DNA of 33,975 nt from contig NZ_FQYX01000037.1 of the NCBI RefSeq assembly GCF_900141935.1, forward strand, positions 1 through 33,975, in the 5' to 3' direction. The notes under the pieces are model-generated. The model did not search any database, was not told the origin of the DNA, and worked only from the letters and a program-made list of their open reading frames with translations. Source of the DNA: Arenibacter nanhaiticus. Its GTDB lineage: Bacteria; Bacteroidota; Bacteroidia; Flavobacteriales; Flavobacteriaceae. Positions within the stretch are counted from its first letter, which is position 1. Each line of letters starts with the position of its first letter. The translations under genes and the position numbers were made by a program. Of this stretch, positions 17,520 through 24,888 are shown in pieces.

Positions 17520-17572
17520 AGCGAAATAACCAACCAACACTTCGAGTTTTAAACTAACGAACTCAAAACCAA

Positions 17573-17605
17573 AAAAATAAAACCCAACCTCGGTTGGGTT
17601 TTTTT
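17573..17605. terminator. Bidirectional terminator between folK-dNK and the methyltransferase gene
   Basis: The stem AACCCAACC (17581-17589) with GGTTGGGTT (17592-17600) has A-runs before and T-runs after it, so it can act on both strands. The true loop is probably 4 nt with an 8-bp stem. Confidence 0.9.
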
Positions 17606-18134
17606 ATACCCATAATTTTGACCACACATCCCAAACGACAATCCCAACACTTACCGAAATATTTAAAGAATGCTTGGTTCCGTATTGCGGAATTTCGAGT
17701 ACCCCATCACTTTTAGAAACCACATCTTGGGAAACTCCTTTCACCTCGTTCCCAAAAATCAAGGCATATTTTTGATCCTTTGCTACCTTAAATTCATTTA
17801 ACATCACTGCATTTTCTGCCTGCTCTACAGAATAGGTAGCATAACCGCCCTCTTGTAGTTCCTGTACAAGTGCCAAGGCAGATTCCCGGTATTCCCATGT
17901 AACGCTTTCTGTGGCTCCCAAAGCAGTCTTATGAATGTCCTTATGGGGCGGAGTGGCCGTTATACCACATAAATAAATCTTTTCTATTAAAAAGGCATCG
18001 GCTGTCCTAAAGACCGACCCTATATTATTTAGACTTCTCACGTTGTCCAAAACAATACATACAGGAGTCTTTTCTACCTGCTTAAACTCTTCAACATTCA
18101 ATCGATCTAGCTCGCTATTTTCTAATTTTCGCAT
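17604..18134 (-). CDS. SpoU/TrmH-family RNA 2'-O-methyltransferase
   Basis: The 176-residue product is a compact SPOUT methyltransferase, a trefoil-knot fold that uses S-adenosylmethionine to methylate ribose 2'-OH in rRNA or tRNA. Motif 1 is NNIGSVFRTADAF at residues 36-48 with Arg43, motif 2 is LIFGNEVKGVS, and motif 3 is IPQYGTKHSLNISVSVGI near the C-terminus. It lacks the N-terminal RNA-binding extension of RlmB-like members, so the target nucleotide cannot be named. It ends at the shared terminator with folK-dNK. Its upstream 272 bp are shared with divergent mutS and contain little else of note apart from a weak AT-rich inverted repeat near 18240-18285. Confidence 0.92.
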   Translation of the reverse strand: MRKLENSELDRLNVEEFKQVEKTPVCIVLDNVRSLNNIGSVFRTADAFLIEKIYLCGITATPPHKDIHKTALGATESVTWEYRESALALVQELQEGGYATYSVEQAENAVMLNEFKVAKDQKYALIFGNEVKGVSQDVVSKSDGVLEIPQYGTKHSLNISVSVGIVVWDVWSKLWV

Positions 18135-18358
18135 TTATGTTATTCTGTCTTATTGATTTTCCTTACTATTTTTCAACTCTTTATATCTTTTTGCAAAGCG
18201 GTAAATACGGAAAGTGAAAGTTCCCATCAAATTCGTATGGTATAAAAAAGGATGCTATCTTTATAAGAGGCTCCCTTTTATAATACCGAACCGCTATTTG
18301 TCCAAAGAAAATTTTATTTAAAATATCAACAATAGTTTACATTCCATTGGATTAATAT

Positions 18359-18366
18359 TACTTTCG
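18359..18366 (+). promoter_or_regulatory. Probable mutS promoter -7 element
   Basis: TACTTTCG matches TAnnTTTG at seven of eight positions and lies 40 bp before the TTG start of mutS. A TTTA at 18336-18339 is at suitable -33 spacing. Call by pattern only. Confidence 0.4.
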
Positions 18367-18406
18367 TTCTTTAGAAGGATACAAAAATAAGTTAATATAA
18401 TCGCTT

Positions 18407-21022
18407 TTGGCCGACACAGGAAAAACAAAAAAGGTAACACCGTTAATGAAGCAGTACAATGCCATCAAGATAAAATATCCTGATGCCTTGTTGCTTTTTA
18501 GAATTGGTGATTTTTACGAAACTTTTGGAGAAGATGCAGTTAAAGCCTCCAAAATATTAGGTATTATCCTCACTCATAGGAATAATGGTGGCGACCGAAC
18601 CGAACTGGCCGGTTTCCCCCATCATTCCCTTAACACCTATTTGCCAAAATTGGTCAAAGCAGGACAACGTGTAGCCATCTGCGATCAGCTAGAAGACCCT
18701 AAACTCACCAAAACCATCGTAAAAAGAGGGGTTACGGAATTGGTCACCCCAGGGGTAGCCATGAACGATGACATCTTATCGGCAAAGACCAATAACTTTT
18801 TATGTGCGGTACATTTTGGTCGAAAACGCTTGGGAATTTCCTTTGTCGATATATCTACGGGCGAATTTCTTGTTTCGGAAGGCAATGAGGAGCAAATAGA
18901 CAAACTCTTACAAAATTTTGCTCCCAACGAAGTACTGGTTTCTAAGGCCAACAAGAAGGAGTTCAAGGAAGTTTTTGGCACTCAGCTGCATACCTTTTTT
19001 ACCGAAGATTGGGTTTTCCAGGAAGACTACGCAATGGAGACCCTTACCAATCATTTTAAAACAAAAACCCTAAAAGGTTTTGGAGTAGACCATTTAAACC
19101 ACGGCATCGTTGCTGCCGGGGTGGTCATGCATTACCTCTCCGAAACTCAGCATCGGAAATTGCACCACATCGCAAGCTTACAACGTATTGCAGAAGAAGA
19201 ATACGTATGGATGGACCGGTTTACTATTAAAAATTTAGAATTATACCATTCTTATAACCAAAATGCGGTAACCCTGCTAGAGGTAATAGACAAGACCATC
19301 TCTCCTATGGGCGGTAGAATGCTGAAAAGATGGTTGGCCCTGCCTTTAAAAAATATTGAGAAAATACGCAGAAGACATCAGGTAGTTACCTATTTGTCCG
19401 AAAACGAGCTTGTTTTTAGCAAACTGCAGAATGCCATAAAACTCATGGGCGATCTGGAGCGATTAATTTCCAAAGTAGCCACGGGAAAAATAAATCCGAA
19501 AGAGGTTATTCAGCTTAAAAACTCCTTGGAAGCAACGGTCCCTATCAAACAACTTACAACAAAGAGCAGTAATGAAGCGCTGAACCTTATTGGCGACCAA
19601 CTGCATAACTGCGACATGCTTCGGAGCAAGATAAAAGAGATGATCAGTGAAGAGGCTCCGGTAAACATGTTAAAAGGCAGTACTATTGCCAGGGGATATT
19701 CGACAGAATTGGACGAACTGCGCGATCTGGCCTTTTCCGGAAAGGATTATCTGGACAAGATGCTCGAAAGAGAAACAGAACGCACCGGAATAACTTCTTT
19801 AAAAATTGCCTCTAATAATGTTTTTGGCTATTATATAGAGGTACGTAATGCCCATAAGGACAAAGTTCCCCAAGAGTGGATCAGGAAACAGACCCTGGTA
19901 AGTGCAGAACGCTACATTACCGAGGAGCTTAAAGAATACGAAGCTAAGATCCTAGGTGCCGAAGAACGCATATTAAGCTTAGAGCAGCAACTCTTCGCCC
20001 AATTGGTCACTTGGATGCAAGAATACATTGCCCCAGTGCAGAACAATGCTCACCAGATAGCTCAACTGGACTGTCTTTGCGGTTTTACCCAATTAGCGAA
20101 AGAAAATAATTATACAAGTCCCGAAATGAACGATTCTACGGAATTATCGATCAGCAACGGGCGACACCCGGTAATTGAAAAGCAATTGCCTATAGGGGAA
20201 GAGTATATTGCCAATGATGTATTGTTGAATCGCGAAGACCAACAGATCATTATGATTACCGGCCCCAACATGAGTGGTAAGTCGGCTATCCTTAGGCAAA
20301 CAGCCCTGATAGTCCTCTTGGCACAAATGGGTAGTTTTGTTCCTGCTACCGCTGCAAAAATAGGTTGTGTCGATAAAATCTTTACCCGTGTAGGGGCAAG
20401 TGACAATATTTCTATGGGCGAATCTACCTTTATGGTCGAAATGAACGAAACCGCCTCTATCCTTAACAACCTTTCTGATCGCAGTTTGGTACTCTTAGAT
20501 GAAATAGGAAGAGGTACTAGTACTTATGACGGAATCTCGATTGCCTGGGCAATTTCCGAATATCTTCATGAACATCCTGCTAAGGCCAAGACCTTATTTG
20601 CGACCCATTACCATGAATTGAACGAAATGACCACAACCTTTGAACGGATCAAAAACTACAATGTATCGGTAAAAGAACTAAAAGACAATGTGCTCTTTTT
20701 ACGTAAACTTACTCCTGGAGGAAGCGAACATAGTTTTGGAATCCACGTGGCTAAAATGGCCGGAATGCCGCAACAGGTTATCAGCAAAGCCAACAAAATC
20801 CTCAAGAAACTCGAAAAAACACACTCCAGTGAAGAATTGACCGATAAATTACAGTCTGCACAGAATGAAATGCAATTAAGCTTTTTTAACTTGGACGACC
20901 CCTTGTTACAACAGATAAAAGAAGAGATAACCCATCTAGATATCAACACCTTAACCCCTGTAGAAGCATTAATGAAACTCAATGAAATTAAGCGTTTGCT
21001 CACCAAAACTAAAAATGCCTAA
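18407..21022 (+). CDS. mutS: DNA mismatch repair protein MutS
   Basis: MutS recognises base mismatches and small loops and recruits MutL. The N-terminal mismatch-binding domain carries the Phe-x-Glu motif (Phe36-Tyr37-Glu38 in [11 protein letters not shown]). The C-terminal ATPase has Walker A GPNMSGKS at 619-626 and Walker [15 protein letters not shown] with Asp698-Glu699. At 871 residues it is a full-length MutS1. The start is a TTG at 18407: an in-frame stop lies at 18398-18400, and the next in-frame ATG is codon 14 (MKQYNAIK), inside the conserved N-terminus. The TTG is therefore the best choice. It ends at a strong terminator just before the tRNA cassettes. Confidence 0.97.
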   Translation: MADTGKTKKVTPLMKQYNAIKIKYPDALLLFRIGDFYETFGEDAVKASKILGIILTHRNNGGDRTELAGFPHHSLNTYLPKLVKAGQRVAICDQLEDPKLTKTIVKRGVTELVTPGVAMNDDILSAKTNNFLCAVHFGRKRLGISFVDISTGEFLVSEGNEEQIDKLLQNFAPNEVLVSKANKKEFKEVFGTQLHTFFTEDWVFQEDYAMETLTNHFKTKTLKGFGVDHLNHGIVAAGVVMHYLSETQHRKLHHIASLQRIAEEEYVWMDRFTIKNLELYHSYNQNAVTLLEVIDKTISPMGGRMLKRWLALPLKNIEKIRRRHQVVTYLSENELVFSKLQNAIKLMGDLERLISKVATGKINPKEVIQLKNSLEATVPIKQLTTKSSNEALNLIGDQLHNCDMLRSKIKEMISEEAPVNMLKGSTIARGYSTELDELRDLAFSGKDYLDKMLERETERTGITSLKIASNNVFGYYIEVRNAHKDKVPQEWIRKQTLVSAERYITEELKEYEAKILGAEERILSLEQQLFAQLVTWMQEYIAPVQNNAHQIAQLDCLCGFTQLAKENNYTSPEMNDSTELSISNGRHPVIEKQLPIGEEYIANDVLLNREDQQIIMITGPNMSGKSAILRQTALIVLLAQMGSFVPATAAKIGCVDKIFTRVGASDNISMGESTFMVEMNETASILNNLSDRSLVLLDEIGRGTSTYDGISIAWAISEYLHEHPAKAKTLFATHYHELNEMTTTFERIKNYNVSVKELKDNVLFLRKLTPGGSEHSFGIHVAKMAGMPQQVISKANKILKKLEKTHSSEELTDKLQSAQNEMQLSFFNLDDPLLQQIKEEITHLDINTLTPVEALMKLNEIKRLLTKTKNA

Positions 21023-21057
21023 GTTGTGGTAAGAAAATAAATTATTTTTAACCTTCT

Positions 21058-21092
21058 ATAACCCCCTCATTTTATGGGGGTTATTTTTTTTT
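21058..21092 (+). terminator. mutS terminator
   Basis: The 9-bp stem ATAACCCCC (21058-21066) with GGGGGTTAT (21076-21084) is followed by nine T residues. Confidence 0.9.
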
Positions 21093-21114
21093 GATTTTTT
21101 TTCTGAAAAAGTGC

Positions 21115-21144
21115 TTTGGTATTTACATAATTGTCTTAAATTTG
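21115..21144 (+). promoter_or_regulatory. tRNA cassette promoter, copy 1
   Basis: A -33 TTTG at 21115-21118 and a -7 TAAATTTG at 21137-21144 (exact TAnnTTTG) are spaced 18 bp apart. Both elements are identical in copy 2, while neighbouring bases differ. Confidence 0.85.
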
Positions 21145-21184
21145 CTCCCGCATCCAAACAGGATGCCACGTTCATAAATAGCAC

Positions 21185-21260
21185 GCGAAAATAGCTCAGT
21201 TGGTAGAGCGCCACCTTGCCAAGGTGGAGGTCGCGGGTTCGAATCCCGTTTTTCGCTCCA
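21185..21260 (+). tRNA. tRNA-Gly(GCC), copy 1
   Basis: The gene folds as a full cloverleaf. Acceptor GCGAAAA pairs with TTTTCGC, anticodon stem CCACC with GGTGG, and the T-arm has loop TTCGAAT. The anticodon is GCC (loop TTGCCAA), reading GGC/GGU glycine codons. Discriminator T is followed by an encoded CCA at 21258-21260. Confidence 0.97.
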
Positions 21261-21288
21261 TCAAATAGATGCACTGCAATGCAGTTAG

Positions 21289-21372
21289 GCTCGAGTGGTG
21301 GAATTGGTAGACACGTTGGACTTAAAATCCAATGGACATTAGTCCGTGCGGGTTCAAGTCCCGCCTCGAGTA
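21289..21372 (+). tRNA. tRNA-Leu(TAA), copy 1
   Basis: The 84-nt gene has a long variable arm typical of tRNA-Leu. The acceptor GCTCGAG pairs with CTCGAGT with a G-T pair at 1:72. The anticodon stem is TTGGA/TCCAA and the loop CTTAAAA gives anticodon TAA. Discriminator A is at 21372. CCA is not encoded, unlike in the neighbouring tRNA-Gly. Confidence 0.95.
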
Positions 21373-21375
21373 CTC

Positions 21376-21412
21376 AAACCCTTGTTGATCGTAAGATTTT
21401 CAAGGGTTTTTT
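21376..21412 (+). terminator. tRNA cassette terminator, copy 1
   Basis: AAACCCTTG (21376-21384) pairs with CAAGGGTTT (21401-21409) around a 16-nt loop and is followed by a T-run. It starts 4 nt after the tRNA-Leu gene. Confidence 0.85.
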
Positions 21413-21489
21413 GTTTTATATGCTATTGCCCTGCTATAGTACGCTTCCATAAAAATAAAACGAAGCATCACACCTGGTTAAATTTCTAT

Positions 21490-21510
21490 GTGTAAACAAC
21501 TAGTTTACAC
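21490..21510. promoter_or_regulatory. Perfect inverted repeat between the tRNA cassettes
   Basis: GTGTAAAC at 21490-21497 and GTTTACAC at 21503-21510 form an 8-bp perfect dyad around AACTA. It sits in the non-repeated spacer (21421-21562), which otherwise shows no gene. It is about 60 bp upstream of the copy 2 promoter and could be a protein-binding site. Confidence 0.4.
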
Positions 21511-21571
21511 CACTCCCTATTTTTATTTCAATATTTTTTCGACCGTACGTTTTAAAAAACTTAAAAAGTGC

Positions 21572-21601
21572 TTTGGTATTTACATAATTGTATTAAATTT
21601 G
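21572..21601 (+). promoter_or_regulatory. tRNA cassette promoter, copy 2
   Basis: TTTG at 21572-21575 and TAAATTTG at 21594-21601 have the same 18-bp spacing as copy 1. The base directly before the -7 region differs (C in copy 1, A here), while the elements are unchanged. Confidence 0.85.
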
Positions 21602-21641
21602 CGCCCTCATCCCAATAGGATGTCACGTTCATAAACAGCAT

Positions 21642-21717
21642 GCGAAAATAGCTCAGTTGGTAGAGCGCCACCTTGCCAAGGTGGAGGTCGCGGGTTCGAA
21701 TCCCGTTTTTCGCTCCA
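21642..21717 (+). tRNA. tRNA-Gly(GCC), copy 2
   Basis: The sequence is identical to the gene at 21185-21260, including the encoded CCA. Confidence 0.97.
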
Positions 21718-21745
21718 TCAAATAAATGCACTGCAATGCAGTTAG

Positions 21746-21829
21746 GCTCGAGTGGTGGAATTGGTAGACACGTTGGACTTAAAATCCAATGGACATTAGT
21801 CCGTGCGGGTTCAAGTCCCGCCTCGAGTA
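21746..21829 (+). tRNA. tRNA-Leu(TAA), copy 2
   Basis: The sequence is identical to the gene at 21289-21372, with the same long variable arm and no encoded CCA. Confidence 0.95.
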
Positions 21830-21832
21830 CTC

Positions 21833-21870
21833 AAACCCTTGTTGATCTATAGATTTTCAAGGGTTTTTTT
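21833..21870 (+). terminator. tRNA cassette terminator, copy 2
   Basis: AAACCCTTG pairs with CAAGGGTTT (21858-21866) and is followed by seven T residues. The stem is identical to copy 1 while the loop has changed, a pattern that supports the structure. Confidence 0.85.
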
Positions 21871-22066
21871 GTTTTATAAACTTTTTTCATACCAATAATA
21901 TGCGCCTAGAGAAAGAACACAGACCGTTGGCTAAATAGGAATATTTTAAGTTCCCGCACAACTCTACTTTAAATAATTCAGTATTTTGTAAACACACCTA
22001 TTCAACCTATATCCTAGCAAAAGAGTTATCAAAAACCTTACAACCCAGTTATAAAAAGGTATTTCT

Positions 22067-22074
22067 TAAATTTG
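22067..22074 (+). promoter_or_regulatory. Candidate promoter of the histidine kinase gene
   Basis: TAAATTTG is an exact -7 match 99 bp before the kinase ATG, but no -33 TTG is at the right distance. The rest of the ~295-bp stretch 21879-22173 shows no gene, repeat or RNA that I can recognise. It is AT-rich and contains one half-site-like GTAAAC at 21988. Confidence 0.4.
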
Positions 22075-22173
22075 AACCCAATACAACCTCAAATAGAACA
22101 TAACCATGCAGCCCCAAATCAAGTTTTACCTGTAAGTATAGTTCAATACCAGGCATCCTATAGCAATTAAATA

Positions 22174-23307
22174 ATGAATCTAGCCAAAACAATATCATCC
22201 CAGGACCATCTGTCAAAAGAAGAAAATTGGCTCTCCAAACAACTAGACGACTATAAATACGCCTTGGACGAATCGGCTGTTGTAGTTATTACGGATGCTA
22301 ACGGTATCATTATTCATGTAAACGATAATTTTTGCAGAATTACCCAATATGCACGAGAAGAATTAATTGGACAGAACCACAGGCTTATCAACTCTGGCTA
22401 CCATGGCAAGGAATTTTTCAAGGAATTATGGACTACCATCACCACCGGAAAAATTTGGAAAGGAGAGCTAAAGAACAAGGCTAAAGACGGGAGTTATTAT
22501 TGGGTAGATACTACCATTGTTCCCTTTCTGAACGAATCGGGGCAGCCTTATAAATATGTGTCCATTCGCTCGGACATTACCTCAAGAAAACGGCAGGAGG
22601 AAAAACTACAACATTATTCCAAAGTCTTGGAATATCAAAACACCCAATTATCCGATTTCTGTAATATTGTTTCCCATAATTTAAGGGGACCAATGATCAA
22701 TATCGCCATGCTGGTCGATTATATAGAAGGAAGCGAAGATATCGAAATACAGAAAGAAGCGCAGTCTAAAATAAAGCCGGTCGTAAACCATTTATTAGAA
22801 CTGATAGACGAATTGGTGACCTCGGTTCAAATCAAGCACGATACCAAAATTAAATCGGACACCATAAAACTAAGCGACTGTTTAGAAGAAATTCTATTAG
22901 AATACGAGACTCAGATAACTACCTACAACATCCACCTTATCACAAATATAAAGGAAGACGATACTGTCATTTTTCCTCATAAATACATGGTCAGCGTTCT
23001 TAGTAATTTAATCAGCAATGCTATTAAATACAGATCCATGGAGCGCCAGGCAATAATCGAAATTAGCTTTAATAAAATAAAGGATACATCGATAATAGCA
23101 GTTAGGGACAACGGTGTGGGAATGGATCTGAACCTATACAAGGACAAAATATTTAAAATAAGTAAAACTTTCCATAAAAATCCGGATGCCAAAGGTTTTG
23201 GTCTTTATATGATAAAAAACCAAATAGAAGCTATGGAAGGTAAAATATGGGTAGAAAGCGAAGTAGATAAAGGCTCTACATTCTTTGTAGAACTTTCAAA
23301 CCAATAA
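22174..23307 (+). CDS. PAS-domain sensor histidine kinase (cytosolic)
   Basis: The 377-residue kinase has no membrane segment or signal peptide. A PAS domain spans about residues 28-140 (VVITDANGIIIHVNDNF, then GSYYWVDTTIVPF), followed by PAC-like YKYVSIRSDIT. The dimerisation/phosphoacceptor region has His168 in IVSHNLRGP. The ATPase domain shows an N-box NLISNAIKY (278-286), G1 DNGVGMD (312-318) and G2 KGFGLYM (340-346). A soluble PAS often binds a cofactor or senses redox, oxygen or light, but none of the residues that would prove a flavin (for example a LOV cysteine) is evident. The response-regulator gene follows after 13 bp, so they form a two-gene signalling unit. Confidence 0.93.
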   Translation: MNLAKTISSQDHLSKEENWLSKQLDDYKYALDESAVVVITDANGIIIHVNDNFCRITQYAREELIGQNHRLINSGYHGKEFFKELWTTITTGKIWKGELKNKAKDGSYYWVDTTIVPFLNESGQPYKYVSIRSDITSRKRQEEKLQHYSKVLEYQNTQLSDFCNIVSHNLRGPMINIAMLVDYIEGSEDIEIQKEAQSKIKPVVNHLLELIDELVTSVQIKHDTKIKSDTIKLSDCLEEILLEYETQITTYNIHLITNIKEDDTVIFPHKYMVSVLSNLISNAIKYRSMERQAIIEISFNKIKDTSIIAVRDNGVGMDLNLYKDKIFKISKTFHKNPDAKGFGLYMIKNQIEAMEGKIWVESEVDKGSTFFVELSNQ

Positions 23308-23320
23308 AAAACATTAGTAA

Positions 23321-23740
23321 ATGAACTTTTCGATTATAGATGATGATGAGCTGTATGTCTTCCTTATTAAAAAGACCCTAACAAAAGTAGCTCCTATCCA
23401 ATTTACGAACGTTTTTGGAAACGGTTTGGATGCTTATAACTTTATAAAGGAGAACAGGGAAAACCAAGATTTGTTACCCGATGTTTTATTACTAGACCTT
23501 AACATGCCTATTATGGATGGTTGGGAATTTTTAGAGGCCTATACAAAGCTTAAGCCCACTATTTGCAAACCTATCGCCATTTATATTTGTTCTTCCTCCA
23601 TTTCTCCAGACGATGTCATTGCCGCCGAGAACCATATAGAAGTAACCGATTATATTGTTAAACCCTTATCTAAGGAAAAAATCAACCAACTCCTTAAAAC
23701 TTTCAACCTCAGTACTCCTCCAAAAAATAGTAGTCTCTAA
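23321..23740 (+). CDS. Stand-alone response regulator receiver (Rcp1/CheY-like)
   Basis: The 139-residue protein is a single receiver domain. The acidic pocket is Asp7-Asp9 near the N-terminus, the phosphoacceptor is Asp59 in LLLDLNMPIMDGWEF, and the conserved Lys114 lies in YIVKPLS. There is no DNA-binding or enzymatic output domain, so it must act through protein contacts or as a phosphate relay. It lies 13 bp behind the PAS histidine kinase and is its probable partner. Its target is not identifiable from the neighbourhood. Confidence 0.93.
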   Translation: MNFSIIDDDELYVFLIKKTLTKVAPIQFTNVFGNGLDAYNFIKENRENQDLLPDVLLLDLNMPIMDGWEFLEAYTKLKPTICKPIAIYICSSSISPDDVIAAENHIEVTDYIVKPLSKEKINQLLKTFNLSTPPKNSSL

Positions 23741-24220
23741 AGAAGAGCTAAAGTTCTTCGGAACATTCGACAATAGCGGCCTTTTTTATCGATTAGGCAC
23801 CTATAAATCCGTTCCAAACCCTTTATAATTTCAAGTATATTCTTTTGGGCGTTCCCTCCTTCGTCGGGCGGGCCCTTCGCTATATCCCTTGCTTCGCTAC
23901 GGGGATGCCGCCGCGGTCCCTAACGCATCATAATTCCATAATATCTTGCGGCACCACAAGCAACCTTAAAAGCGCCGTGTGCCCCTAAAAGGAATACTTA
24001 TGCCATGTATCCCTACTGTACCTAGAATTAAACAACAGTTCACCCGACCCCTGAGAAACATTGGACTTTTTCTTTCATTTGTTTTTAGTTTTTGGTGTTC
24101 CATTCCAAAACAAGATTTTTTGGATTTTCTTACACTATGTCGATTATATAAACAGATGGCAGTATTAATATGTGGAGCCGCAGATAATTACCGAATTTCA
24201 TACTACTAAAACCATAGAAT
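23741..24220. other. Long intergenic region with a GC-rich element
   Basis: This 480-bp stretch lies between the response-regulator and lipoprotein genes. It holds the GC-rich element at 23845-23926. The remainder is AT-rich with no convincing gene. Short open frames (for example 23979-24209) have no recognisable start context or protein-like composition. Confidence 0.7.
23845..23926. repeat. GC-rich foldable element, resembling a dispersed flavobacterial intergenic repeat
   Basis: This ~82-bp block is GC-rich compared with its flanks. It begins TTGGGCGTTCCC and ends GTCCCTAACGC. It can fold with an outer stem GCGTT/AACGC, a middle GGCGG/CCGCC and an inner ATCCC/GGGAT capped by TTGCTTCGCTAC. 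I recall similar GGGCGT...CCCTAACGC blocks between genes in many Flavobacteriia, probably REP-like. That is memory, not a search, and only one copy is in this window. Confidence 0.55.
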
Positions 24221-24673
24221 ATGAAAAAATATACTTTATTATTTTTGGCATCCATGCTCGTATTTGTTAGTGGTTGCGGCAAAGATGAGTTCCCACCACT
24301 TGACCCTGCTAAATCCAGGGTGTATTCCTTAAGTCCTGTGGCTAATTCAAAAATTTCTGGAACGGTAACCTTTACCAAAAACGACGATGGAACAACGACG
24401 GTATTAATAGAATTAAGCGGCTCCTCCACGGACGTCCATCCGGCATTCATTCGTCTTGGAAAGACAGGTTCCAATGGAGAAATAGTGATTACACTTGAAC
24501 CTATTGATTGTGATTGTGAAAGCGGAATTTCTATTGTAAAAACATTGGACGATGGCACTCCCATTACTTTTGACGAACTTGTAAAATATGAAGCTTATAT
24601 CACTATCCATCAAAACAAGGACCATTTGGAAGTAATTATTTTACAAGGAAATATTGGAAATTCTAGCAACTAG
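24221..24673 (+). CDS. Lipoprotein with CHRD-like domain
   Basis: The 150-residue protein has a lipoprotein signal: a basic start, a hydrophobic core and a lipobox VSGC with lipidation at Cys19. The mature part has a beta-rich pattern, with VHPAFIRLGKTGSNGEIV in the middle and YITIHQN ending in VIILQGNIG. This matches CHRD-type domains (known from chordin and bacterial surface proteins) in the order of His-Pro and Gly-Asn-Ile motifs. The role is unknown, and the acidic pair Cys-x-Cys (CDCE) is a minor curiosity. It sits alone between the GC-rich element and a strong terminator. CHRD assignment is moderate; the lipoprotein call is strong. Confidence 0.72.
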   Translation: MKKYTLLFLASMLVFVSGCGKDEFPPLDPAKSRVYSLSPVANSKISGTVTFTKNDDGTTTVLIELSGSSTDVHPAFIRLGKTGSNGEIVITLEPIDCDCESGISIVKTLDDGTPITFDELVKYEAYITIHQNKDHLEVIILQGNIGNSSN

Positions 24674-24699
24674 AAAGTTTTCTTTCCTATATCAAAAAA

Positions 24700-24742
24700 A
24701 AATAAACAAACCTCGGGCTCTAAAGCCGAGGTTTGTTTATTT
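24700..24742. terminator. Strong terminator after the lipoprotein gene
   Basis: A perfect 17-bp stem, AAATAAACAAACCTCGG (24700-24716) with its complement at 24726-24742, has a 9-nt loop. A-rich and T-rich arms at the ends make it usable in both directions. Confidence 0.9.
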
Positions 24743-24888
24743 AGAACTAGACCGATTTTCGAATGCCTCATAAAATATGTTGATCCCAGCTTGTAATGCC
24801 GAGTAAGTTTATTTACTCCCAAAATCCCCCCCCACGCTACCATTTATCATTTTCATTTCACTATCTTTCTGAGTTGATCTAAGGACTT

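Larger units (their letters stand above)
21106..21420 (+). repeat. Tandem tRNA cassette, copy 1
   Basis: This ~315-bp unit (promoter, tRNA-Gly, tRNA-Leu, terminator) recurs at 21563-21878 with an offset of 457 bp. The tRNA genes are identical. The leader between promoter and tRNA-Gly carries about eight substitutions and no indel up to the terminator tail. Confidence 0.95.
21563..21878 (+). repeat. Tandem tRNA cassette, copy 2
   Basis: Second copy of the unit at 21106-21420, in direct orientation. Only one substitution was seen between the two tRNA genes (AAATAGATG versus AAATAAATG), and one extra T is in the terminator tail. The terminator loop differs at a few bases. Confidence 0.95.

Noticed and set aside
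21106-21878. tRNA genes as an integrative-element attachment site (direct repeats flanking an island)
   Set aside because: The repeats are complete functional tRNA units with promoters and terminators, separated by only ~145 bp with no integrase, so tandem duplication explains them better than an att pair.
23979-24209. A 76-codon plus-strand frame after the GC-rich element
   Set aside because: It has irregular composition, no promoter or ribosome-binding support, and no recognisable domain; treated as non-coding.
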